This document shows positions 1 to 12,998 of a stretch of DNA of 64,000 bases, in pieces. The position numbers were made by a program, and so were the translations under genes. The notes beneath the pieces are model-generated. The model had not been told where the DNA came from. It did no database searches and saw only the letters and a program-made list of their open reading frames with translations. Every line of letters begins with the position of its first letter. The first letter of the stretch is position 1. The stretch comes from Galaxea fascicularis (lineage: Eukaryota; Cnidaria; Anthozoa; Scleractinia; Euphylliidae), in NCBI GenBank assembly GCA_948470475.1, contig OX419343.1, forward strand, positions 3,772,983-3,836,982, given 5' to 3'.

Positions 1-2091
1 GCAATACGCTCTTAACGAAAAATATTTTCACAAACTAGGTGATACTTCGGTGACATTTTGTCGTACAGCAAAACAATGTAAATCCAAAATGATGCTAAAA
101 AGATTTAGATGGTAATAAAACTTAACAATCAGGGAGGAAAATGACCTTTGGACAAACCGTAAATATTAATTTACAATAATTTTACTGTACAAATTTAAAA
201 GAATTAGACGTTTTAAAAAGTCCCCAGCCCGCTTGCTCGTCGCAAAATTTTAAAACTTCTTTATCTGGATACGCTGTTGATAGCCAGTAACTTGCATGAC
301 GTTCCGTGAAATACCGTCACTAACTTTCGTGACGTTTTGTAGCGTCCATAGCTTGCGTGACGCACCGAGGTTGTGTTCTCACAAGTCCGTTACTTGAACA
401 AGTTTGTTGCTTGAAGCGCTTTCTTCCATGGTTGGCAAGAACAACGGTGAGTCAGCCTGCGTTAAATTGGAGAGAAGAAAATAAGTTTGGCATACGAGCA
501 GGGACCGTGATCGCTCTCTCACAAGGAAATTTAGGATTTTTTTGGAGGGGGGGGGGGGGGGGGGCGGGAGGGACGTACAGAAACAAGTCAATTTGCTCTT
601 TTGATATCCTGTCAAATGTTAGATCCTAGGAGTTCCCGAAATTACTTTTGCACAGAACAGTCCCACAATCCCTTGCGCGGCCACTGCTTATTGATTATTG
701 TGCTCCGGCCTTCTCCAGCCGTAGAGGACTGACTACTCAGTCAACCCTGATTCATGCAAATTTTGCTTTCACACGTCCTTGTCATTTACTGACTGCAGAA
801 ACAGGAGGGAAATCCCCTAACGATTAAAGCGTAACATACCCGATTTTCTGTTGCCGTGAGCAAGTTGTCGATATGCAATGGCGTCTGCTGCGAGTTGGAA
901 GGTGACCTGAAGAGCCAAAATAAGATTCAACAGCACTTGAGTATCGAGTATCATAAGTAATTAAGTGTTTGGGTTCGTTGACGTTTACTTATTCGCTATT
1001 ACTAAAGGATGCCCAGTGCTTTGCACCAAGTTTAGATAATTGTCGAGAGTAGAGAATGGCGAAGATTCTGAGAGGAGAGTCGAGACTAAGCCGCCAGTCT
1101 CTCACCGAAACAAAACTTCAAAATATTGCCACGTCTATGTTCATTTCACAGCAAGGGGTCCAATTAGCGTCTACCATTCCATGCTCCTCACTCCTCCTAA
1201 CCCAAACAGTGAAGAGCTTTCCCACGCTTAGCATTGGGTGCATACTCTTGCTTCTTAAAGTTTGTTGTAACTGGCCAAAAGAGCGAGTTTCAATTACGTT
1301 TTGCAAAATCAAAACCACAGCAATTACACTGGCCGGTAACAGTGGACACAAATGTTATAAACCAATCCTTATAATTCGAAGCCACTGCATGCACCCATGG
1401 CGCCAAGGGAGGGAAAATAAGCGGTGCGGGTTTTGCAGTCTAATCACGGAGCAAAGTGATCCAAACCAAAACAAAGGATAATTATTCTCAAAAATCAACA
1501 GCAAAAAGCGCTCTAACAGCTTTTTCGTTTTTATAGTTTAAGATTTACGATTGTCATAGGACCACCGTAACCTTTATAATCAGCATGACGCTGTTTTATG
1601 GCTAAGGGAGACTTACCTTTTTGCGAGGTCATTCAAAGAATGAGTTTTGTTCCGTCTGGACAATTTAGTTTCATTTCTGGAGTGAAAAAAGAAACAAAAA
1701 ACAAATGAAATGAGCAAGTTGAAGAATATGCAAAGAATCTTCGCAAATCACGAGTGTTGCAAATCAAACACAAAAAAAATGACAATTTACCCTTGAAGAT
1801 TATTAGCTTCCTTTTGATTGAAGAAGGTTCGCAAATCAGGGAGTGAGCTACGTCTCCTGAGAAAAGCAAATAGAGAGAAGAACAACTTAAGTGATCAACT
1901 TTGTACGAGCGAAGCAAAACTAACATCGGTCACCAAATCACCATACCAATGAACACCAGCATTTCCCATAATCTATCGGTTGCCATAGTAGTTAACCCCG
2001 CTATACACTGATTTTGTAGAGCCGCACGACTGAACTTTTCATTGCAACATTTTACCAAAATAAACGCATTTGAACAATTACTGAACCACTA
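1..2091. other. Downstream of the FERM/Tudor-like gene; no gene recognised
   Basis: Includes any 3' UTR of the minus-strand gene ending at 2092. I found no well-placed polyadenylation signal for it. At 285-370 the word GTGACG recurs with TTGCGTGACG and TTGCATGACG variants. Reading frames up to 141 codons (1056-1481) show no domain-like pattern. Confidence 0.5.
545..570. repeat. Long poly-G tract
   Basis: About 18-20 consecutive G bases followed by CGGGAGGG. This is a likely replication-slippage and assembly-error site. A reading frame across it on the minus strand gives only a proline run. Confidence 0.85.
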
Positions 2092-5000
2092 TTACCTCTT
2101 CGTCTTCGAGTCTTCATCTCGAAGTAGCTTTTCATCTGAAGCGGAGATGCCAGCGAAGTAAGTAAAGCGTTTGCTGGGGTCCATCCTGTTCTTGTTATTG
2201 GGGATAAACACGTTAAAGCTTCGCTGCGCATCCACAAGATAATTCCCGCGCTTTCGCGGCTCGTCGTCAAGATCCGTTTCCAAGTAATTCGGCGCATACG
2301 GGGCATTCGGAGGTACACGGATGTCTGGACGAGTGAGATTGGGACTGCGTTTCCCTGATGTCTTTTCACTTGGTAATCGGACGCGCAAGTTTTCACCGCT
2401 GGACTTCGCTTTGTTGGCTTTCTGCTTTTTTCTCTCCTCCTCCTCCTCCGCGTCGGTGTTCCTCATAAGATCCATTATGCGAAGATTGCGTTTGGACGCT
2501 CGCCCTGATGACGGCCTGTCGCAAGCTACCGTTATACCCGAGTCTACGTCCGTTTCAGGCAGCGAGAAGATCTCAAGCGGGGCTTTTTTCGCATGCGAGT
2601 TCTTCGTCATCCCGGAGAACGACTTGTTTCGCGAAGCTTTCTTATCTGCTTTCGGAGACGCACCAGCGTCCTCTTTCGAGCGTGGCGCTCGGACGTTAGC
2701 AGGCAGCGATGCAGATCTCATGTGAAGATTCTTCGGCCGATCATCGGGAAGCCCACCGGAGACGCTCGATTCCGAAAGCTGCTCGTCCACCTTGTTCGCG
2801 ACTTCGGACGCATACAGCACATACGTGGCACCATCAACTGACGAAGTGGAGGGCAGCTTTTGGTCTCTGGAACCATTCTCGGGTCTAACATGGCCATTAG
2901 AATTCGATCGTTTGGGGAGCTCGGTTGTGATGACCGCTTTTCCTGTGAGGCTTGTGACTTTCATAGATTCTGTTTTCCTTACGCCTCGGCGATTTCTCAT
3001 GGACCCTGGTCCTAAAAAAAAGCAAAAAACAACGTTTCTATAACACCCTAGCCGCATTTACATGAAATTGTAAAAACAAAAAACAAAAAACCCGAGCCTC
3101 CAAATGGTGAAATTGCGTGTTCATTCGAGTCTGGGCAAAAGCAATTAACACAATGACTGTCGTCAACAGCAGGACTGTTTGACCATCCTTTGATGATAAA
3201 ATTAGCCAACCGCACGAAATTAAGCATGCTCACACTACGCTCTAAATTCCTATTTCCCACACCTGTTGTCCTAGAGCGTCTTTCTGTCATTCTCCACAGT
3301 TTGAATGCATACAACACACAAGCTTGACCCGGTTGTTCAAAAGCCGATTAACCTAATCCATGATTAGAAGTAAACTTTGGTTGCAATTTTTCACTTTTGG
3401 ACGAAAGTTGTTTCCGCTGCTTTGTTTCCCCCCGTTCAGGATTGACTTCCTAAGTCTAAAATTTTGCAGAATATCAGCATTGAACAACGTTTGGGGATAG
3501 AGAAATAAATTTTTAATCTTAGATTAGTGTTAATCGGCTTTCGAACAACCGGGCCCTTAAGATGTGGGCGATTGCATCACTTTGTTTCCAGTTTCGGAAC
3601 CTAGCTGAAATACTTTTATTGCGTAGCTAAGGCTATTTCCGTTGGAAGTCCAAAATCTTTAATACGGAGGAGGGCTCCTTCCAGTTCGCTTTGCGTGTAC
3701 ATGTAATATGCATAGGTGTCCAAATTTAATTTCACCGACAAACAAGGCCAGATCACACAAACTCGAAACACTCATAGAGCACGAGTTTTACCATCAAAAT
3801 AGAGAACGAAATAAACACATGCCTATTTAATATTAATTCACAACTCTTTTTCTATTTATTTCGTGTTATCACACACTCTGATGAAACACGCTGTTTCATG
3901 TGCTACCTACGTCTTAAAAATGCCAGCAACAATATCGAGACCTTTTTCTGTGTCAATGTAAATTGCGCAATTATAGCATTGGAATCATTTGTCCAGCGTG
4001 TTTATTCCAACAAGAGTTGCTCTTGAAGAGGTAGATTTTACGAGGAAAGGCACAATTTGATGCCATTACGATGCTTTAGGAGTACAGAAAACAGTGTAAA
4101 TGAAAAGAAAAAGCAACGCTTAAAATAGCGACATCACGTCTACATCTCTGACAATATAGCCTTGCTGCTGTTTATTCGTGCTTTTTCTTTCAACTGTCTG
4201 TTAGAAGTAAAATTCGAAAGCATATACGTACGAATCGAACATTAAAAAACAAAAGAACAAACAAAAATGATCTCGCATCTCCATGAAATATTCATTGATC
4301 CCGCCTCTTCGTTCAAGAGACACAAGGTGTGACCTACTCGAGAACAAAAGAAGCCGGAAAACTGTGGATGGAGCATAAAATAGAGATGAAAGCTACGAAA
4401 ACAATTTTCCGTTGATTACGGTGTAAAGGTCAATGACTTCTTTCTTCATAGAATGTTCCAGCATTACCTCCTGGCAGAACGCCGCCTTCCGTGATCTCAA
4501 ATTCAAATGCAATACTAGCGCACAAAAGTTCTCCAAAATTGTCAAATTGTGCAGCTGACGTATGTATGAAAGGAGGGCTAAAGGATTTTGTCGACAGATA
4601 TTCATGAGCTACAGTCGCATTTACAACAAACTAACGCACATTTAAAAGGCGACTTTTCTCAATTCAGCTAGCTCCTGCAACATGATATTGAAGCAGCAAA
4701 GGAAACGTACGTTCCGTCCCCCTCAGCTTTCATTTTTTTAAAATACTTGAATGATCACACTTAAGGGGTTTCCTGAACAGACTCAAAAATTGTTACAACT
4801 AAAAGTTGTAACCACATTTTTCTTCCTTGACGCTTGCCTCAAAATCGTTGCAGAAGCCATCAACCTTTTTTCCCAACTGAAAGTCAATGTAATTTTGAAT
4901 TGACGATAAGACCCACGCAGTTTTAGATCTTTCACGATCAATATCATTGTTTGTTTTCCATATCCTGAAATCGACTATTAATGGTTTCTGACAAAGCCTT

Positions 5001-8000
5001 CGAAAGTCGAACTAGATTCTTGAATAACATTAAAATATTCCAATATAAACAACAGATACTACGAAAGTCGAACGAAATAGCAAATTTGTTGGCATTCTAC
5101 GGAAATTTTCTTCCTTGTATAAAGCTTTGTAATTTGGTTGTCGCCAGTGATAAGATAAAATCAAGGAAATGTGCATACCTAATTTCTCGCGGAAACGTTA
5201 ATATGATATTGTGTCAACAAAATATCTAAACAGACTTAAAATTATATAACAGAATATCTCATTGAATAAAAAGAGCGACTAACAGTGCATTATTTCACGA
5301 GCCTTACATGAACAGAATAAAATCCTTCGACAGGCTGCGTTTCACACCAAATATCTTCTTGTGTACTTTGGTAATAACAAAAAGTTAAAATTACGAACTC
5401 TAAATACAAACGAGACATAAATTTAAAACTCTCTGTTATAACGGACGACTTGGATCACGAACATCCCTGACAACGACGAAAATAATGGACGAAAAATAAA
5501 AATACTGCGAAGGGACTTTTAGAAAGTCTTCTTGCAAAACAAGTGTTCGCCTCCTCTTAAGTGTAAAATGCCCAACCGCGACTCTTAAGACAAACCCGCT
5601 TACAAAACATATAAAGATAGCAAAAACTCACAGGGTAATCTAAACACAAACCTTTTAAAAAGTTGTGCAAGGTCCTTCTTAAATCAGTCCCCGTACGCGA
5701 AAATTTCATGTCTGAATCAATTGTCACCCTATGTCACCCTACAAACTCCCGTTTCCAAGCAAACGAGAAAAGCTACTAAGAAATGAAAGACGTGTATCGC
5801 TGCAGCGTCCTTCGTTTCTCAAAAGAAAACATGTGCTTTTAGTTGCACCACTTTCATTTATTTGAATTTACCACATGACATAATGTAAATAATAGATGCT
5901 TGACGCGTTCAAGAACTTTCTAAGGTTTGGTGGTTCGAGTAGACAAAGGAAAATATTACAACAATTTGAATTAAAAGCGAAACTACTCACAATAACCTCA
6001 ACGTTTGCTGCATTCCCCAATATGCCTCCCGTAAAATGCTGTTGACTAGGTTGAATTTACTATAATTGAACGCAAAATTCGTAGACATATCACAGGTTTC
6101 CAATGCGACTGAACACATTTAAATGCAGAGCCCCTCGGGCAAATGTGAATTATTCACAGCCGTACAGACACTTCCAGAGATATTTGTATTCCAGAAAACA
6201 CCTTAAGCTCCAGAACGTCTGCTGTGAACACATAATTAAGCGGACGACAAATTCTGTTAAGCATGGAAAAACTTATTGTTGCGAAAAAATTGAGCCACTT
6301 ATAATCTGTAACACAACAAATTATTAGCGAAAATTTCATCATGTCAGTCGACAGTGTTCAAAGTTCTCCAGCAACAAAAAAGCTCAAGAAACAGAGATTT
6401 TGCTTCTCGGCCAACAATCAGCAAATAGCAGGCCAATTCTCAACCATTTGCCAACTAATAATGGCTGCGCATTACTGGTTCAACAATTAGACAGTTTTTC
6501 GGCATACCCAAATAATCTGAATGCTCGCGCTCGTCTAATTGTCGCTCAATATCAATTATAACGTGGTTAAGGTGATTCCTTAGAAATAAAACTTCCCGAT
6601 GAATTTTTTTTAAACTTTCCCTGAATGTTCTCTACCGAGCACTGTTTCGAAAAATACAATAAAAATGATAGGTCACCATTCTCGTTTAAGAGATGCGACG
6701 GGCCAATCTTGCCCCATTTATGCGTGTACTCGTTCTAATCACGCACGTTATTCATCGGTCCACGTTACATTTTGCGGTAGCTCGAAACATAGTTTTTAAA
6801 AGAAATACTCGGGAAAAAACTTGACAGGTAGAAAGTGTCGAGCATATAGGACAATATCATATAAAATTTGTGGAAACATCACACTATTTAAAACGACGTG
6901 GACGTAAAGAGTTGGTAGAGTCGTTATTTTCGCGGTCATAATTTGCATCACAGAGCAACGGTTTCGTGCACTCTTTCACCTATATCTTTTTTTCCTTCCG
7001 ATAAAATTTTTTAGTTTTTTTTTTAAATAAAGGAGGATAATATGTACACTATTATTATGCAATAAAAAATATAGGTCACCATGCTCGTTTAAAAGAAAAC
7101 GAACATTTATTTCGCTATCGAGTTAAGCTTGATGGAAATTCTTTCGTTGTCAGTACGTGCACGCGCTAATTTGTGCGTGCTAATGACGCGAAATCGTGCG
7201 CAGTAGGGATGCGCAATGCAATACTGAGGAATCACCTTAAACTAAACATTAAAACAACATCTGCCTGTAAAATAATTTACACAAATGTAGGAATATCCGG
7301 AAGAGCTGCTCAAGTTTTCCACGAAATATAAACCTTATTCACATCGTGATGAAGGACATTCCAAAGGTATGGACGGTCATGAAAGCTTTGTCTCGGTTAA
7401 TGCCTATTGTAACAAAAAATATAGTCAAACCTCACTTAAACGCTCCAACTCACCTCAAATCCTTGATGGTATATAAGCCGAGTTGACTGGAAAACTATTG
7501 TTCTTCGAAGTTTAACCATAAACTAATTAGAAACAATAAAACTTCTTTGGTAAAAAAAAATAATGTTTAAACTTACAAACCGGAATGTTACGAGTAATGT
7601 TACAAACTGCGGTTCAGTTCAAAAGTTATTTCTTCTTTGAGAGCAATTACTTGAAAGAAAAGCACTAAAAACAATACGAACAGAGGATCAGCTTGAGTCC
7701 AAATACCAACTAGCCATTCAAGAACGCTTTTATTTTTGCACAATGCATGGTCTATGCTTTTCGCCTTCCTGTTCTTTTGTTCTCTCTTGTTTGTACTTTA
7801 ATGCAACCCTCACAGGAAATACGAAAACAACAAAGATCACTCCCATAAATAAAACCTTTTGTCTTCCAGTCTAGAAGCGAAGTGGCTAAGCATTGTTAAT
7901 CTATTATTAATATCTGATAGAATTAACAAAGCAAGTGCACAATCTACCTCTGCAAGATACAAGAAACGAGCTCGCTAAGTCGTTCCAAGGGAACGTTGCT

Positions 8001-8800
8001 GGAAAGCCCCCCAAAACTGTAAACTACTTGATGAGCGCAATCAATCAATTTTCCCCATTTCTATAAGTAATCACTCGTCCGTAGGGCCGAGCGTAATTTG
8101 TGGTATTCGAAAAATTTACAAGTGGTTAGAGCTTATTTATTCCAAATTGCACAAGAACACTCACTGATTAATTATATTCAAATACGCAGTGAAAGCGGTT
8201 TGTTTCAACCACACGAAATCTGTAATGGTACATCACACTTTTTGCACTGAATTACACTTTTTCGCTGGTCTTAGCCAACAAGAATCGAGTAATGTTTTTA
8301 CATGTTTGTTATGATACAAGCGAAAAGCGTTAAAATTTGAAAAAGCGCTTACGCGTAAGAAATTTTGCACAATGACCACTATCACCAATCGAGATGAACA
8401 AACTTCCTCACTGCCAAACATCAAGTTCGAGGTTCTAGCAAGACGCAAACTATCAAAGTCCACTATAAAAACCTCAATGAGCTCTTCAGTTGTTTCCGCA
8501 TGACTCAGAGACCAATCTATTCAAAAGTAAATTTAGCACAAGTGCCTTACGTCTAGGCAGCCAATCGAAAATTCAAACCACCCATGAGGTAGACACTCAA
8601 TCAGATTACAAGTTTGACCATTAGTCGGTCACCGGGTCATGCTATGAAGATTTGAAAACTGAAGAGAAAGACTTGGCCAAGAGAATTATGTTTCGCCTTT
8701 AGTTAGACCGTCGACCGGTTGGCTCAGTTGGTTGAGCATCAGACTACCGTGCGGGAGGTCGTGGGTTCAATCCCCGGCCGGACCAACATTCAGGGTCTTT

Positions 8801-8833
<33 letters not shown>

Positions 8834-10288
8834 GACATCTGCAAATTGTTAGACTTTCTAGTCTTCTCGGATAAGGACGATAAACCGGAGGTCCCGTCTC
8901 ACAACACTTGAATGTTCATAACCTTGTGGGACGTTAACGAACCCACACACTAATCGGAAAGAGTAGGGCATGGAGTTCCCGGTGTGCTGGTCTGGTCTTT
9001 GTGCTATTTCATGATTCCATGGGTTGGGTGGGTTGGATGATGTAAACCGCATAGAAAATGCGGTACATAAATCCCATTAGACCAGAACTCGTCTGCGGGA
9101 AACCTTTTTAACTTGCGCGAAATTAACTACGGACAAAAGTGAACTTGAGTTGATTCTAGGAAAGCTAAGTTCCCACGAATCTCTTATCTCCAACGTACGA
9201 AAAACAAAGTAAGAGTTAAATACTCAATATCCCAATGCGCAATTTCTCCTCCGCTATCCTATCTAATGAACACATTGATCTGACCGCAAGAATAGAAGCA
9301 GGCTTACCAAAATACAGGGGTGGTTTGAGAATCCTGAGTTGGTCAATGCTATTGTGATGCTTGTCGCCGTCGTCATACTCGACGTAGTACTTTCCATGTT
9401 CAATGCCAATCACTTTGCCGGCTAGTTTGGCGGGAAGACTTGGCCAATGAGCGATCACCCGAGTCCCTAGGGAAACAAGACCAAAGTCCGTGTTACTGTT
9501 CGTTTCTGTTTCAACTATCGAGGACGTGATCAAAGGCGACTGGCAAATTCTTCGCAACACTTTCGCAAAAATGGAAATTAAACAACTACGACAAACCACA
9601 AGCCAAGAGATGCCAGGCATAAAAAGTTCCTTAAACTGCCTCCTCTACAAATCCGTCTAGACTACGGCCCCACCTAAACTTGTCAGTTTTCCGAGGTTTT
9701 TATTGGAAAACGGAATTACGGTATTTTTATTCGCTGCGCCTTTCCTGCACATGCATAAACGAAAGAATACGATGCAAGACGCCGTCAATTCTGTGATTTA
9801 AAAAATGCCCTGATTAGAGATTTTGAATCACAAATCAACATGGATGTCTAAAAATCGACCAAGAAACAACTCAACAAAACTCGTGACAGAAGACCACAGC
9901 AGCCTTAATCGTTTCCAGTCTTGTCGCGAGTGAAGACTGGAATGAACGCGGATTTAAATATCCACGAAAACAAATATTCTATCATTTCGGTTCGAGCAAT
10001 AACATAAGAAAAAAAAAACATCAGAACGGAAACCTCTTCCAACGAAAACGCCATAATGACGATCATACGGGCCATACGGTATTGTAACTTCTCACTTACC
10101 AACTTCCAAGTCGTTAACCTCTGGAGTTTGATCAAACACAACACATTCTGGATCAGTCCTGTCATGCGCAATGGTGTCTCCATTATCAAACTTGATGTGC
10201 AGCATTTCTCCCAGCCCTGTCACCACTCCTTTGTAAAAATCACCATTTAGAGCCTTGCCCCACACTCTGGAACCGACCCGAATATAAC
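2092..10288 (-). CDS. Two Tudor-like barrels plus long charged tail; probable 3' part of the FERM gene
   Basis: Three exons on the minus strand chain in phase 1: 10288-10100, 9466-9308 and 3011-2092, ending in TAA at 2094-2092. The first two each encode one barrel-like repeat of about 55 residues: GSRVWGKALNGDFYKGVV followed by HIKFDNGDTIAHD, then GTRVIAHWPSLPAKLAGKVI followed by YYVEYDDGDKHHNSIDQL. The spacing G-x-R-V ... G-x-V ... (F/Y)-D-x-G-D is that of Tudor/Agenet-type domains, which bind methylated or other peptide ligands. The last exon adds about 305 residues rich in Ser, Lys and Arg, with a Glu run followed by RKKQK and ending SKTKR; I recognise no domain in it. No start codon context or promoter was found 5' of 10288, so the block needs upstream exons. 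The same-strand FERM exons only 3.6 kb away are the obvious source. A separate Tudor-like gene is the alternative. Confidence 0.75.
3328..3553. mobile_element. MITE with CCCGGTTGTTC terminal inverted repeats
   Basis: The left end CCCGGTTGTTCAAAAGCCGA and the right end, which reads CCCGGTTGTTCGAAAGCCGA on the other strand, match over about 30 bp. The 226-bp element has no coding capacity. It sits in the intron between 9308 and 3011. Confidence 0.85.
3554..6566. other. Intronic DNA without recognised content
   Basis: This AT-rich stretch is part of the 6.3-kb intron between 9308 and 3011. I see no exon-like open frame with splice borders and no clear repeat. Confidence 0.5.
6571..7236. mobile_element. 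666-bp MITE flanked by TTAA
   Basis: TTAA at 6567-6570 and 7237-7240 brackets inverted ends GGTGATTCCTTAG and CTGAGGAATCACC. TTAA duplication is typical of piggyBac-type insertion. Inside, TAGGTCACCATTCTCGTTTA (near 6670) recurs with one change near 7070. No open frame is present. Confidence 0.8.
8713..9085 (+). mobile_element. tRNA-derived SINE inside the long last intron of the Tudor-like block
   Basis: The first 73 bases (8713-8785) resemble a tRNA: an acceptor-like stem with one mismatch, box A TGGCTCAGTTGG, box B GGTTCAATCC and a 3' ACCA. The anticodon stem pairs poorly, so it is not a tRNA gene. It is followed by a body with GACGATAAACCGGAGGTCCC and GGACGTTAACGAACCCACAC. I recall this body from cnidarian SINEs with a conserved central domain. 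The 3' end is approximate. Confidence 0.75.
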
Positions 10289-11484
10289 CTGTAAACAAAG
10301 TACAGTACACTGTTAACCACTGCACAAAATGCATCACCTTTTATGAAATTTCCAAAGTGCATTCCTAGAACTTAGTGGGTGCCATTTTTGGATTTCTTTC
10401 AAAGAATCAAATTGACATCCGCTTTGTAATGAACAGTTACAGTGGTTTAGAGTCTCGTACAGCCTAGTAAACAGTACCACACGAAATTCATTTCATAATT
10501 TTGAATTCAACCACGGGATCAAGGTTAGAACTTTAGCGGAAGGCGTATTTTAGAAAATTATAGCAAAGTTGAACAAGCGGCAAATATATTCAACAGCAAC
10601 CGAGTATCAAAGTCGAAAATAGAACACAAAAGCGAGAGCAAAAACTCTTAATAACTTCACTTGCTTAAAAAGAAAGCAGGAGAAGCTATCGGTAAAACAC
10701 GTCTCACTGAAAAGAACAAACAAAACTTTTCGATTGGGACGACAACTCACCAACAAATGAAAAATTGCTCGAATTCAGCATTTCTTATGGACACGAATGC
10801 GGGTGACTGAAGCAGCCAAAAGCGAAATGACAGAAACATCGCACGTCTCCTTCGCAATGTTACAAATTCTATTAGCATAACCTCGTGAAAAGAAATGCCA
10901 ATAAAACGGCAAAAGCTTTCAAAGTGGAGACGCAAATGCGAAATTGCAAACATCCTCAATGGACGAAATGTGTAGCGAATTCCTTATGCAAGGAAACAGA
11001 CAAAAGGCAATAAAGCTTTCATTGGCAAATTGGTAAATGTATTTCTGGAGGTATAAACAACGTTTACTCACTCATGAAACTTCTGCTTAACGAGAGCTAA
11101 AAGTTAAGTGAGTTTAATCAGAGCAAGACCTCTTCTCGTCTAAGTGTAAAGTACATTCTACAGCTAGTAAAATACAGCCAAAAAGTGGGGAAGAAATTGC
11201 GATGTATTGGTTGACGAGATTTTGAACTCTACTCTGCGAAATACAGCCGCCGCTCGTAAATTCGAAATCGCTTCAACAACGCATGTGCCAGATTACAAAT
11301 TCATACTGTGGCATTAAAAATCAGAGAAAAACGTATTACAGTAAATATCGCCCAAAGCTACGAAATAATTCCCGCAAACATACAAGTTGCGGCTCTGCCA
11401 AAAGAACTTCACTCGTTTTACTGACTTAACAGTGACAAAAGCCACGCCTTCACTGTATTGAAATACTTTCAAAAATACACATAC

Positions 11485-11536
11485 AAAGTTGGTTTTGTTG
11501 CCGAAGACGTCGTTAGGTGGGCTCAAGCTATCGTCC
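11485..11536 (-). other. Candidate linking exon between FERM-adjacent and Tudor-like blocks
   Basis: Between an AG at 11538-11537 and a GTATGT donor at 11484, 52 nt would join the last FERM-adjacent exon in phase. They would encode RDDSLSPPNDVFGNKTNF, an ordinary low-complexity linker. It ends in phase 0 whereas the first Tudor-like exon needs phase 1, so at least one more exon would still be missing. The acceptor has a poor pyrimidine tract. This is inference only. Confidence 0.3.
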
Positions 11537-11618
11537 CTATTCAACGCGATTTGAAATTACAGAAGAACCGAAGCCAAATTTATTCCTCGTAATTCCGGCA
11601 GTTGAGCCTAATGACATT

Positions 11619-12100
11619 TAACCCTTTAAACATTTAATTCTCATTTGTTGTCTCAACCCATTTCTTATAGAAGTAGTAGGGAGAAATTGTTTAAATATCA
11701 AGCAAATTCATCTTGTGTGATTCTGTCCTTAATTCTCTTCACCACTCTGTTTTATGAAGCGTTGATATTGCAAGGAGAAACTTGATGTTGATCACTCTTA
11801 AGGCCATGTTACACGAAGCAATTTTTCTTGCAACTTGCAACGCAACGTTTGTTGCGTTGCAAGTTGCAAGAAAAAATTCACATATAACACCCCATTTTGC
11901 AACTGCAATTGTTGCGTGTTGCAGTTGCGAGTTGCAAGAAAAGTTGAACCACCCTCTACTTTTCGCAACGTTGCGAGACAAGTTGCAAACGTGTGACATA
12001 CCCTCTGCAACTTGAAAGGTTTTTTTATTCGTCATCGTTGCGTTGCAAGTTGCAAGAAAAATTGCCTCGTGTAACATGGCCTTTCGGGATTAAAGGGTTC
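11619..12100. mobile_element. Dispersed 'TTAACCCTTT' repeat interrupted by a TTA-type MITE
   Basis: The outer repeat (11619-11800 and 12083-12100) matches the copy at 19551-19758, including CACCACTCTGTTTTA and ATCACTCTTA. The inner element, 11801-12082, has inverted ends of about 50 bp beginning AGGCCATGTTACACGA. It is built from multiple GCAACTTGCAACGCAA units. TTA precedes it and TTC follows, an imperfect 3-bp target duplication as in PIF/Harbinger elements. Confidence 0.8.
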
Positions 12101-12821
12101 AAATTCCAGAAAACTAGCACTAAAATTTCGTCGAAGTAACTCACATAATATATTGTGAGCAGTTCACGGTCTAGACGAGTCTTGTCCAGCACTGACAGAA
12201 AAGATTACGATTTTTAGTGGACGAGTAACAAATATTTCACGTCTGCTTTACTTTGGGTGATCAAAATTTCACAAAATTTTGTAATTTCAAGGAAGCCAAA
12301 TGGCCGACGCCTGCACTTGTCGCTCGAGACCTTGCTACGTTCACTGTCTGCGAGGCAGGCTAAACGGCCGCAAAACGGTAAATTACATGTATCCCAAGGG
12401 ACAACAATCAAGTCATTTTCACAGACCTTTAACCTCCCAACTCATGAAATAACTGAAACGAGAACATTGTAACTCTTGTTTTATAAATGACGAACAAATT
12501 TGCAAAAAAATTCACAAGCGTTACGGGTACGGTAAGAGGTAATCCCATGAATTGTTTGAGCCTTCCGCTCAGTCTCTGGGATTCTTTCGTACAGTCCACA
12601 AGCCTGTTCTTGTGCGTCTTTAAATCTCTGTGTTTTGATTTCGCTTCCCTATCGTGCACTGGGCTGAGAGTAATAAGAATCGAAAAACCACCCCTTTCGG
12701 ATGAAACTGCCTCCGTAAAGCCCCCTATATGGAGGGTCTCCCAACCCCGTCCCCGACCCCGGGTAAATTATGTGAGAAAATGATTATCCATGATAGTGTG
12801 TTGATTAAGATAAAAGCACCT

Positions 12822-12998
12822 TATAAAAAGCCCAAAAATGTTAAATCTGAGAAGTTGAAGAAATACTACTCATGTACTTGTAAAAGAGCCACAAGCCGTT
12901 GAACATGAGAAAATTAACACCTAATAAAAGCGCCCAAATATGTTGATTCTGAGAAGTTAAAGAAAAACTACACATGCACTTGTAAAAAAGCCTTAAGC
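12822..12998. repeat. Two imperfect copies of a 77-bp unit
   Basis: The segment 12822-12897 (TAAAAAGCCCAAAAATGTTA ... CTTGTAAAAGAGCC) recurs at about 12921-12998 with scattered changes, separated by roughly 23 bp. I see no coding potential in it. Confidence 0.65.

Noticed and set aside
379..615. 78-codon frame with a proline run
   Set aside because: Produced by the poly-G tract read on the minus strand.
2321..2725. 134-codon open frame on the plus strand
   Set aside because: Antisense shadow of the long terminal exon of the Tudor-like block.
8713..8785. tRNA gene
   Set aside because: The acceptor stem has a mismatch and the anticodon stem pairs poorly; a SINE body follows directly.
10747..10806. 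Candidate exon before the Tudor-like block with a good GTGAGT donor
   Set aside because: The frame needed to join the exon at 10288 contains a stop, and the other frame ends in the wrong phase.
11739..12077. 112-codon open frame rich in ATCNAT
   Set aside because: A translation of the GCAACTTGCAA foldback MITE.
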